IMG/VR virus record: IMGVR_UViG_3300020159_002019
Span: 45,291 to 109,290 of that record
Direction: 5' to 3' (one strand)
DNA: 64,000 bases
Source of the DNA: a virus
Every line of letters starts with the position of its first letter. Within the stretch, counting starts at the first letter, position 1. The notes beneath the pieces are model-generated. The model did no database searches. It was not told the DNA's origin and was given only the letters and a program-made list of their open reading frames with translations. This document shows positions 17,374 to 27,500 of the stretch, one piece after another. A program made the translations under genes and the position numbers.

Positions 17374-19611
17374 ATGGCTACAGGTGGAGATCCTAAAGAA
17401 AGTTTAAATATATATAGGGAAATTAATGATTTAGTTACCCAAATCAACGCTAATATTGAAAGAACTAACTCATTTCAAAGTGCATTACCTGAAGAAATTA
17501 AAAAACAAAAAGAGTTATTAGAAAGGTTAAATGATTTAAAAAGAATTGAAAATGAATTATTAAATGAGGAATATGATTTAAGACAAAAAACAAGAAAATT
17601 AACATTTGATGGGTTAAAAGAGAATATTAAAGCAGGTGAAGCTTATCGTAAAATACAAAAAGAAAACAGTAACTTATACCGTTCAATAAATGACTTACAA
17701 AAAATAGCAGACAAAGCTGAAGGTGAAAGAAAGAAAAATTTAGAAGAAATAATCAAATTAAAAAAACAAGAGTATGCTGAAAATCAAGCGGCTGCTGATA
17801 GTGTTGGTAGGTCCGTAATTGGTGGTAAGGCAATGGCTTCACTTATAGGTAGAATGGTTCCGGTTGCTGGGGTACTTGGTGGTATATTTTCAGAAATTAA
17901 AGATTTCTTCATTAATTATTACGATAAATTAGATAAAGCGGCTAGAACATTGTCCGTTGATGTTGGTATGACATCAGAACAGATGATGAATTTAAGACGC
18001 CAAGCCGCATTAACTGCTGTTCATACACAAGCAATGGGTGTTCATATTGCTGATATGTTGGCGGGTCAGAAAGCTTATAACGATGCTTTAGGTAGGAGTG
18101 TTGTATTATCAAGCAAGATGATGGCTGATATGACCGACATTGCTCTCGGGACTGATTTAGGTGCTGATGGTGCGGGTAGAATGGCAGCTTCTTTTGAAGC
18201 CTTTGGTTATAATATGACTGATGTTAAAGATTTAGTTGAAACAACTTTCATCACCAATCAAAAACTTGGGTTAAACTCATCTAAAGTATTAAAAAATATT
18301 GAAGGTAGTTTAAAAACGGCTCAAAAATATAGTTTCAAGGATGGGGCTAAAAACTTAGCTCAAATGGCTCAAACCGCAACGTCAGTTAAAATGAGTATGG
18401 AATCCGTATTTGGTTTATCTGAAAAGTTATTTGAGTTGGAAGGTGCTGTTGAATTATCTGCTCAATTACAAGTATTAGGTGGTAGTTTTGCATCTTTAGG
18501 AGATCCAATGCAGTTGATATATCAAGCAAGAAATGATATGGAAGGATTACAAAAATCCTTAATTGAAGCAACTAAAGGTGTGGCTATGTTTGATAAAGCA
18601 ACAGGTGAATTTAAAATACCTTCAGCCGAATTACATAGATTGAGAAAAGTTGCTGAAGCAACAGGTATATCTATTGATGAAATGACTGAAAGTGCTTTAG
18701 CATTGGCAAGACAAGAAAAGGCTTTAAGTCAAGTGAAAAATTTATTTGAATTCGATAAAGAACAGCAAGAATCAATTAAAAACTTAGCTCAATTAAATAA
18801 AGGGACTGGGAAGTTTGAAATTTTAGTTGGGGACAATATGGAATTATTGGAAAATTTAAGTCCTAGTAGTTTAAAGAAAGCTATTGGTGAGCAAAATAGA
18901 TTGGCAGATGCCGCAACTCAAAGATTAACATTCTTTGATAAGATGAAAAATTTATTTGAAATTTTAAAGGCTGGATTTGCACCAATAATGGATAAATTTA
19001 TTGCTGTTTTAGATAGAACCGATTTTGCTGAAAATTTAACTAAGGCTATGGAAACTGTTGGAAATGTAATTGGTAATATGATTGAAGGTGGTGGTTTAGA
19101 TAGTTTTCTAAAAAGTTTAATTGATGGTGTTAAAACTTTAGGTGATTTTATAGCTGGCGCTTTTAGTCCTACTAGGAACAAAACTTTAGGTGATGTATTA
19201 AGTAGTTTAGCTGATGTAATAGCCGGTGTTTTTACGGTTGCATATAATAAAGTGGCTACAAAAAGTTGGCTTTTACCTGATTTAGATAAGGGTGAAACTA
19301 CTATTGCGGAATATGCTAAAATAAATAATATAAAAATACCTGGTTATGCTAATGGCGGAGTTGTTCAAGGACCACCTGGTGTGGATAATGTTTTAGCTAG
19401 ATTGACACCAGGTGAATTAGTTGTACCTAAAAATAAAGTCGCTAATGGTTTAAATGCTAACGTAAATATTAATGGTACTTTAAAATTAGATTTAGGGATG
19501 GGTGTTACCGCTGATATGAGAAATGATTTGGCTAGTAGTCCTGATTTTAGATATGCTGTTTTACAACTAGTTTCAAATAATATGACTGAATTAATGAATG
19601 GTACTGTATAA
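17374..19611 (+). CDS. Tape measure-like protein
   Basis: 745 residues. The N-terminal ~140 residues are coiled coil, followed by a hydrophobic segment (about 150-180) and long helical stretches. The C-terminus has the tape-measure signature: YANGGVVQGPPGVDN, then ARLTPGELVVPK. Such proteins set tail length and may span the membrane during DNA injection. It is short for a phage this size if tail length scales as usual. Its position just before large tail genes fits. Confidence 0.8.
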   Translation: MATGGDPKESLNIYREINDLVTQINANIERTNSFQSALPEEIKKQKELLERLNDLKRIENELLNEEYDLRQKTRKLTFDGLKENIKAGEAYRKIQKENSNLYRSINDLQKIADKAEGERKKNLEEIIKLKKQEYAENQAAADSVGRSVIGGKAMASLIGRMVPVAGVLGGIFSEIKDFFINYYDKLDKAARTLSVDVGMTSEQMMNLRRQAALTAVHTQAMGVHIADMLAGQKAYNDALGRSVVLSSKMMADMTDIALGTDLGADGAGRMAASFEAFGYNMTDVKDLVETTFITNQKLGLNSSKVLKNIEGSLKTAQKYSFKDGAKNLAQMAQTATSVKMSMESVFGLSEKLFELEGAVELSAQLQVLGGSFASLGDPMQLIYQARNDMEGLQKSLIEATKGVAMFDKATGEFKIPSAELHRLRKVAEATGISIDEMTESALALARQEKALSQVKNLFEFDKEQQESIKNLAQLNKGTGKFEILVGDNMELLENLSPSSLKKAIGEQNRLADAATQRLTFFDKMKNLFEILKAGFAPIMDKFIAVLDRTDFAENLTKAMETVGNVIGNMIEGGGLDSFLKSLIDGVKTLGDFIAGAFSPTRNKTLGDVLSSLADVIAGVFTVAYNKVATKSWLLPDLDKGETTIAEYAKINNIKIPGYANGGVVQGPPGVDNVLARLTPGELVVPKNKVANGLNANVNINGTLKLDLGMGVTADMRNDLASSPDFRYAVLQLVSNNMTELMNGTV

Positions 19612-19638
19612 AAATTAAAAATCATTTATTTATTGTAA

Positions 19639-22600
19639 ATGAGTAACTCTAATATCAAATTAACAGACGAAGCAAAAATACAAATTGCCAAATTATTAGG
19701 TTTTGATATATCACCTGATAAAATGGATGATTACCATCAAATACTTGATGACGCTATTAGAAAAACTGCGTTATTAAATATAAATAATGTTAAGAATCTT
19801 GTCCCTACTGGATTGGAAAATCCTGTTGGTGATCCTTTAATTGAGACACAAATACAAACGCAAAAAAACGAAGTAACCAAAAACATTCAACCAAATGATT
19901 TGGTTGCTTATCACGGAAGAAATGTTATTGACGATTTATTTGATATAGTTGAAGATTTACCTACAAGAAATAACGTAAATCAAATTAAAACAACTTTAAT
20001 TGATGATAACGCTATTACAGATCCTCAACTTAGAGGGGATATAAAAAATCAAAAAAACCAAATACTTAAAAACTTATCTGAAGCCGATGCGTTACAATAT
20101 CTTAATTCAGGTCCAAGACAATATAATGCATTATTTGATGACTTACAAACTGATGGTGCGGTTGCAAATGTTTTAAGAAACGTAATTAATTCTAAGTTAG
20201 ATGATTTTATTGAACCAACAAAAACTTATTTATTAACTAAAAACTTAGAAATACCTGAGTTTATTAATAGATATGGCGCTGGATTATTCCAAAATATTTT
20301 AATAAAAGACTTATCAAACGCCGATACAGGTAGTATAGATTTCTTTATTGATTATGTGACACAAGTTCAAATAGGTAGAGCGTCATTTTTAGGTAATTTA
20401 ATGGTGAATAATACCCCAGGTGTTGATTTAATATCTAACAATCAAATTGAATTAACGAATAAGGGTAAGGATGCTAAAAAATATATAAAATACACAACAA
20501 AAGATGTTGGTAAAGATGTTGATTTAGATAGGATAAGACAAGTTCCTGATACAACAGGTAGTGATGAATACCCTGTTGATGGTTATTTTGTAATTGGAGA
20601 ACAAGGAAATTATAATTTTTCAGATCAAATAAACAAGTTTTCAAGTGTAGAAAGAACTCAGGTTGATATTCAAAACGATATTCAATTACCTAATGAAAGA
20701 ACACTTGATGGTTATTTAATAAATCTTGGTGAGCCAACTAATTCTGCTGGCGAATCTTTAACTCCTTTCATTGGACAAACACAATTCACTAAAAACGATT
20801 TAAGTTACGGTTTCAATGCTAATGGTGGGTCAGAATTACCTGCAACATTTAATTTAATAACTGATTTAGCTTCGGATGGATTACCATTATCTGTTCAAGG
20901 GGATTCTGAATTAGGTAAGGGTGGTTATATATTCTTAAAACAAACAATATTAAATAGGATTGATAGGGCTCAAACAAAAGAACTTGAGGGTAGGTATGGT
21001 AACGTAACTGACGCTATGGACGATCCTTTAGGTGCTGGTGTGGCGTTATTAAAAGGACAAGCACCACCATTTACTTTAAGTTATGATATTACAACATTAC
21101 CAGGATTTTTAACGGCATTTGATGTCGCTAGAAGATTATCAGGTATTGATTTGGGTATAAGCCCTATCCCTGAAGAAAATATTGCGAGTAGTGTGGTAAC
21201 TACTATTAAAAATGGTATAAATACCTTATTTGGTAGAAATATATTTGGTGGTGATATAACTGAATGTGATACTAATAATAGTGAATTAGTTCCTCCACAT
21301 ATCCCAAGAAATAAAACATTATTGAGATATACAAGTTCAGGTCAATTATTTAAGATGTATAATACTTTATCTTACAATAAATTTACCCCTGAATGGTTGA
21401 GAGATCCTGATACATTAGACATATTTGGAAAATTAGTACCAAAACCAAAATCTAATTTATATATTGATAGTGAAAGAAGTTATAGTGTATTTCAGAAAAT
21501 TGGTGGTATATTAGGATTACCTGTTAAAGAACCTGATTCTAATTACGTGATTGATAATACTGACCCTGTAAGATTAAATGACAGTCCAAGAAATAGTGGT
21601 TTAGGTAGTGGTAAATTAAGTGATGATTTTGTAGAATATGATAGTAATGCTGATGGTGCGGTTAAAGGTGGTAGAATTAATACTATTGCTATAAGGGCTG
21701 GAGAATCAACTGACGATATTTATTGGGAATCAAAGACTCCGTTAAGAGATAACGCTTCCTTTGCAAATCCATATGTTACGAATTATGGTCCATTTTATGA
21801 CGATAAACAAAATTGGCTTGTTCCATATTTTTCAAAAGATTATAGTTTTAATGGTGATAGTATTTTATGTGGAACACAAGCTTTGGCTAATAGAGATGAT
21901 ATTATAGGCGATGTTGTAAGAAACTCAACTAGAAGTTTAAGAGGTATGTCTAAGGGTAATGCCGTTAAATGGCCTAATAATGAAACAAATAAAAAGTTTT
22001 GTAGGGTATGGACAAAAGATAATAACTATAATCAAATAAGTGATTTAGTTAGAAAAGGTTATAGAGGTTATGGTAGAGGTTTAATGACTGATACGAAATA
22101 TACTACATTAGATAAGAATGGTATTCCGATAATAGCCCCAACTAAACAAAACTCAATTATAGATGAATATGGTGAAGGGACACTTGATCCAACAATAGCT
22201 AAGAGATATATGTTATCAATTGAAAACTTAGCTTGGAGAGGTGCTAAGGTATTTTTACCTTGTGGTGAAGTTGGACCTAATGGTGGTAGAATTATGTGGT
22301 TTCCGCCGTATAATATATCATTTAGTGATAATACTACTGTTAATTGGACTACGAATGAATTTGTTGGTAGGCCTGAACCAATATATACATATAATAATTC
22401 ATCAAGAAGCGGTTCTTTAGGATTTAAGATTGTTGTGGATCATCCATCCATTGTAAATCATTTTAATAGTAGTATTTATAACGAGGATAATTACGGTACA
22501 AAACCTGGTGAATTAGAAGCTTTTTTCGCTGATTGTGTCAATTACCCAATTGAAGATTTATTAGAAAAATATAAACAATTCTCTAGTGATGAAATAAATA

Positions 22601-24183
22601 ATTTAGTTACATTAATAAATAAAAATAAAGCAATATTAGATTTAATTTATAGTGGTAATCCTAAAGTTTATTACCATAATGATTTACCTGGTGATTGTAC
22701 CGCTGAAAAAAGAAATGGTAATAATCCTAATCCTGAAGGATGTTCTGCAACTTTTGTAACTAAAGATTTGGAAAAATTAAAAAATGATTATTTGGATTTA
22801 CGTAATATGTATATTGGTGGTCAAACAGATGAAACGTGGGGTGATATACCAAAAACGGAAGATTTTTTTGATAATATAATTCCTAATGGTTGGACTGATT
22901 TAAATAATTTAATTACTAAAATATGTGATACAATTAAAGAGGTACTTAATCAAAATAAAGATGCTGTGGTTTTAAATATTACAATACCTATCGAAACTAA
23001 TACATCTTATTTAAATGTATCTGAGAATAATTATAATAAAAATTTATCGGAAAGAAGAAAAACAGCTTTAGCTAAGTATATTAAAGAACAAATTAAAAAC
23101 CAAATATCTGATTTTGATGTGAATAAAATTAAATTTAATGGGGGGGTATTAAAATACCAAGCAAACAAAAATTCTTTAGATCAAGGTAGTGTAGTGGAAA
23201 CTCCATCGGTTAATTTAAATGATAAGGCTAAAGTAGAATTAGAAGATGAAAATGGTCTTAGAGCTGTATATTCAAAAGAATCTTATTTGTATAGATATGC
23301 GGTTATTAATGGTGGGGGTGTTAAAATAACATATAGTGATGGTACGGTACAAAATTTAGCTGATAAGGTTAATAGGGATAACGCTGCATTACAATTAAAA
23401 TTAGATTATTATAATTCATTATTTGAAAGATTGAAGGCTGGTGTTTTACAACCATTCAATAAAGAATGTGATATGTTTGAAGAATTAAAAGAAGATTCAC
23501 CATTTTTATATGATAGATTAATTGAAAAGTTAAAGTTTTTCCATCCGGCATTTCACTCAACAACACCTGAAGGATTTAATAGTAGATTAACATTTTTACA
23601 ACAATGTGCTAAGGCTGGTGATTCTATTGACACGAGTGTTGTGACAAATACTGCGTTTGGACCTCCACCTGTTTGTATATTAAGAATTGGTGATTTTTAC
23701 CATACTAAAATTATTATAAATGGTATAAACATAACTTACGATCCTTTAGTTTGGGATATGAATTATGAAGGTATTGGTATGCAACCAATGATTGCGAATG
23801 TGGATATTCAGTTTAGTTATATTGGTGGAAGTTCATTAGGTGGCCCAATAAATGAATTACAAAATGCGTTATCGTTTAATTACTTTGCAAATACTAATTT
23901 ATATGATAATAGGGCTAAATTAAGTAAAGATGAACAAGATATTGTTAACTTCGCTAATAAACCTATTTTAAAGAAAAGTGAAGTTGTTGAAATAGAATCA
24001 AGACCTTTATCACCATTAACTACATCACCTCTTAATGGTAGGGATTTAATTGTACCAAAAAACCCAACACCTGAATTTTATATACGTAAAAAGAATAATC
24101 CAAATGCGGAAACACCTAAAGTTCCGCCATTTATTGGGGATAATCAGGAAGAACAAAATCCGGTGGATCTTGAAACTAGATAA
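19639..24183 (+). CDS. Giant tail/baseplate structural protein with an OmpA-like segment
   Basis: 1514 residues. Asn/Asp-rich beta sequence dominates. About residues 870-945 contain a strand-rich section (WFPPYNISF, then EFVGRPEPIYTYNNSSR) reminiscent of phage tail-tube or hub proteins. About residues 1105-1165 hold NLSERRKTALAKYIKEQ, which fits the helix of OmpA-like peptidoglycan-binding domains. It lies between the tape measure and gp53, so it is probably a baseplate or hub component; the OmpA match could serve cell-wall docking. Confidence 0.65.
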   Translation: MSNSNIKLTDEAKIQIAKLLGFDISPDKMDDYHQILDDAIRKTALLNINNVKNLVPTGLENPVGDPLIETQIQTQKNEVTKNIQPNDLVAYHGRNVIDDLFDIVEDLPTRNNVNQIKTTLIDDNAITDPQLRGDIKNQKNQILKNLSEADALQYLNSGPRQYNALFDDLQTDGAVANVLRNVINSKLDDFIEPTKTYLLTKNLEIPEFINRYGAGLFQNILIKDLSNADTGSIDFFIDYVTQVQIGRASFLGNLMVNNTPGVDLISNNQIELTNKGKDAKKYIKYTTKDVGKDVDLDRIRQVPDTTGSDEYPVDGYFVIGEQGNYNFSDQINKFSSVERTQVDIQNDIQLPNERTLDGYLINLGEPTNSAGESLTPFIGQTQFTKNDLSYGFNANGGSELPATFNLITDLASDGLPLSVQGDSELGKGGYIFLKQTILNRIDRAQTKELEGRYGNVTDAMDDPLGAGVALLKGQAPPFTLSYDITTLPGFLTAFDVARRLSGIDLGISPIPEENIASSVVTTIKNGINTLFGRNIFGGDITECDTNNSELVPPHIPRNKTLLRYTSSGQLFKMYNTLSYNKFTPEWLRDPDTLDIFGKLVPKPKSNLYIDSERSYSVFQKIGGILGLPVKEPDSNYVIDNTDPVRLNDSPRNSGLGSGKLSDDFVEYDSNADGAVKGGRINTIAIRAGESTDDIYWESKTPLRDNASFANPYVTNYGPFYDDKQNWLVPYFSKDYSFNGDSILCGTQALANRDDIIGDVVRNSTRSLRGMSKGNAVKWPNNETNKKFCRVWTKDNNYNQISDLVRKGYRGYGRGLMTDTKYTTLDKNGIPIIAPTKQNSIIDEYGEGTLDPTIAKRYMLSIENLAWRGAKVFLPCGEVGPNGGRIMWFPPYNISFSDNTTVNWTTNEFVGRPEPIYTYNNSSRSGSLGFKIVVDHPSIVNHFNSSIYNEDNYGTKPGELEAFFADCVNYPIEDLLEKYKQFSSDEINNLVTLINKNKAILDLIYSGNPKVYYHNDLPGDCTAEKRNGNNPNPEGCSATFVTKDLEKLKNDYLDLRNMYIGGQTDETWGDIPKTEDFFDNIIPNGWTDLNNLITKICDTIKEVLNQNKDAVVLNITIPIETNTSYLNVSENNYNKNLSERRKTALAKYIKEQIKNQISDFDVNKIKFNGGVLKYQANKNSLDQGSVVETPSVNLNDKAKVELEDENGLRAVYSKESYLYRYAVINGGGVKITYSDGTVQNLADKVNRDNAALQLKLDYYNSLFERLKAGVLQPFNKECDMFEELKEDSPFLYDRLIEKLKFFHPAFHSTTPEGFNSRLTFLQQCAKAGDSIDTSVVTNTAFGPPPVCILRIGDFYHTKIIINGINITYDPLVWDMNYEGIGMQPMIANVDIQFSYIGGSSLGGPINELQNALSFNYFANTNLYDNRAKLSKDEQDIVNFANKPILKKSEVVEIESRPLSPLTTSPLNGRDLIVPKNPTPEFYIRKKNNPNAETPKVPPFIGDNQEEQNPVDLETR

Positions 24184-24229
24184 ATAATTAGGATTTTATA
24201 TTCTATGTATTTATATTATATATAATAAT

Positions 24230-24538
24230 ATGGACAGATATAAAGAAACATTTATAAACAATAAACATAGGACATTACCATTTGTTAAATTACCAAAGAA
24301 ATCTACCGATAAACAATATTTTTATAGTGTTGGTAGTTCTAGGTTAGATAAGATAAGTAATGATTTTTATGGTAATCCTACTTATGGTTGGTTAATAATG
24401 ATGGCTAACCCCCAATATGGTGCTTTGGAAATTAATATACCCGATCAAACAATATTAAATGTCCCATATCCTTTACAAGCTAGCTTATTAGATTATAATT
24501 CGGCAATAAATAATTATTTTAATTTATACGGATATTAA
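24230..24538 (+). CDS. 53: Baseplate wedge protein gp53
   Basis: 102 residues. The gp53 pattern is clear: SSRLDKISNDFYGNPTYGWL followed by IMMANPQYG and a C-terminal helix. In T4, gp53 is a wedge component carrying a LysM-like fold and controls wedge association. The stop overlaps the ATG of the hub/lysozyme gene by one base. Confidence 0.9.
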   Translation: MDRYKETFINNKHRTLPFVKLPKKSTDKQYFYSVGSSRLDKISNDFYGNPTYGWLIMMANPQYGALEINIPDQTILNVPYPLQASLLDYNSAINNYFNLYGY

Positions 24539-27500
24539 TGAGTGTAAACACAATTGATGGGTTAAATATGTATGACCCTAATGAAAATATTGGGGGTAGT
24601 GAATATACGTCTTATGGTTTTGGGACTAATCCTAATAGCAATAATGCAGTAAATCAAGAAGATTTGATTATGTATTGTAATCTAAGGGCTTTTACTAGAC
24701 CTAGATCGTATATAATGACCTCAAATGCTGATGGTGTTAAAACACAAGCCGTGGCTTCAGGTAGAATTAATTTTCTTAAACCAAATAAGGATAAAGATAA
24801 ATTTACAACAGATTGGACTGAATTAGATGCTTCAGGAAAGCCGAATGGTGAAGAAATGTTAGGTATTAACTCAGTTCAAATAACATATGATACATCTTAT
24901 GTTCCGAGAGTAACAATAACAATGACAGATGTTAGAGGACAAGCATTAAATGAGGACCCTAAAGATTCTCCATATGGGGCTTTTTTTAATTTTCCATACC
25001 CTATGTTTGTTTTAGAAGTTAAAGGTTATTATGGTAAGGCGGTTAAATACCTATTACATTTATTAAAATACTCATCTAGGTTTGACTATTCAACAGGAAA
25101 CTTTCAAATAACCTGTGAGTTTGTTGGATTTACATATGCTTTATTGTCAGATTTAAGTGTTCAATATGGTTTAGTGGCGTCTCAAATGGAAATAAATGGT
25201 AAATCAGCCAAAGAAAGGTTATGGGAAAAATTTAAGTTACAGTATGATAAATATAAAGATGTTCCTGGATTTAGTGCGGATATATCTTTAATTATTGGAG
25301 GGACTGATAGTTTTAATCCAAATAAGGGTGTTTACACTTTAGTTGATTTAATAAATAAAGCTAAGGATTTAAGTACATTTGTAGAAACTTTAGGACAAGA
25401 CAATAAAAAATTCAGAGAAAAAGCTGCGTTAGATAATTTTATTGATATAATACAAAGATTATACGATTCTATATTTAAAAAAGAAGAAATTTTAAATCAA
25501 GGGTTTAATGATCAAGTTAAAAATATAAATGCAAATTCATTATTTGCTGAATTCCCTGAATATAAACAACAATTAGAATGTAATGTTACGACTACTGGAA
25601 AACCAACCGATTTAATAAATCAACAAACAATAGATGAGTATAACAAATATTATAATAATGCAAAAAATGTAATAACTAGTAAAAATACTGACATACAAAA
25701 AGAATTAAATGATGAGGTTAAATCCCAATTAACTAGTTTTTTAGGATTCAAACCCTCAATAAGGAACATAATGTTGATTATTTGTAATAACTTTGAATTA
25801 TTCTTGGATTTATTGACAGAGACAACACAAAGGGCTGCTGAGAATAGAACAAGAAATAATGATTTCAATGGTATAATGAAGGATGGTAATCCAAAAAGAG
25901 AGGATAATAAAAAATTGGAACAAGTTTTTCCTTGGCCTGCTTTATACAATGACAATTATGAAACTTGTTATTTCGATGATTTACCTGAATTAAAAGCTAT
26001 TGATTATCCGGAAAAAGAATTTGTTGAGTCGTATTTAAGTGCAACCCAATACACTAATAAGTTATTGGCTGCTACAGGTACAAGTAACACCGTTTCAACT
26101 GAAATAACTAACCCTGTTAAATTTAATCCAATACACACACAACAATATGATAGTAATACCTTAAAAAAACCCATATTTGATATAGATATAAATAAGATTT
26201 TAATTCAAATAGTAGAACATGCTTTATTAATTTCTAGTAATTCTTATGGTGTCGATTCCGGAGGTGGTGGTACTCCTAATGTTGTTAAACAAATACAAAA
26301 TTTTGGTAAGGTAGATGCTAATAATTTATATGTGCAATTAGGTAATACTGGTATGAATACTATTTTACCTATACTTAGAAAAAGTTTAAATTGGATAACG
26401 GATAAAGATAAAGCTGTAGAAAGTACAAGAGGTATATTACAAACTATAATTGGTAATGATAATGTTATTGCTATTGGCGAATTAACCAACCCTTTTAATA
26501 ATATAAAGAAACAATTTCAATACATTAAAGATTATAGTTCTGATTATTTAACAGATATTGTAGAAACTCAAGATATAATAAAGTTAAAGGATAAGTATTC
26601 TAAATTACAAGAATTAAGATTTGTGCCTGAAGTTACAGGTAATTTATTAGGTGTTGGTGAATATGGCGCTGGTTCTGTTACAACCGATGGAAATAATGGT
26701 TTTATTTATTATGAAAAAGAAAACAAATTTTCATTCCCTGAGAAAATATCGTTAACTATGTTTATGCCATTTATGGAAACTAGAAAAATTAATGATAAAG
26801 ATATTAAATATATTAACAAAGAATATTTAAAAAATAACGATTTATTATTAAAATCTTTAATTAATGTTTTAAAAACAATACAACAAAGTGGTAGTGTTTT
26901 AGGACCTGAAGAATTATTAACTAATATACCTGGTATCACAGACAATTTTGATTTTATTTTATTTAATGGAATTCATAAAACAAAAATGGTGAATGCTTTA
27001 AGTACTTTATTTTTTAATGATGAATATGTTATTGATAATGTTAGTTATAATAATGGTGATAAAATAAAGGAATTAAAAAAATATAGGTATTATTTTCCTT
27101 TTACAACGGAAGGTACGGAATCATACGAAAATAATCCTAGTTATTATACAAAAAATAAATTGGCATTTTTGTCTGTTTATAGAGAATTGTTGATTAATCA
27201 GTTAAATAAATTTACTGAACAATTTACGAAAGATCAAATAAATGCAAATCCATCATTAAATGATATAAGTGAGCTTGAATTATATAGGGAAAAATTAGAT
27301 GGCGCTGCTTTTAAAGTGGATAAAAACGGTGTTGTGGGTTTAGATCCGACAACTAGTGATGCTTTTAAAAAATCTGTCGATAATAAAGTGTATGTTGACA
27401 TTTATGCCGATTTTAAAGAGTTTTTTGAAACACCGATACAAATGGTTGCAAAATCAAAAGGTTTATCAGATATTTATAAAAATCCATATAAATATTGGAC

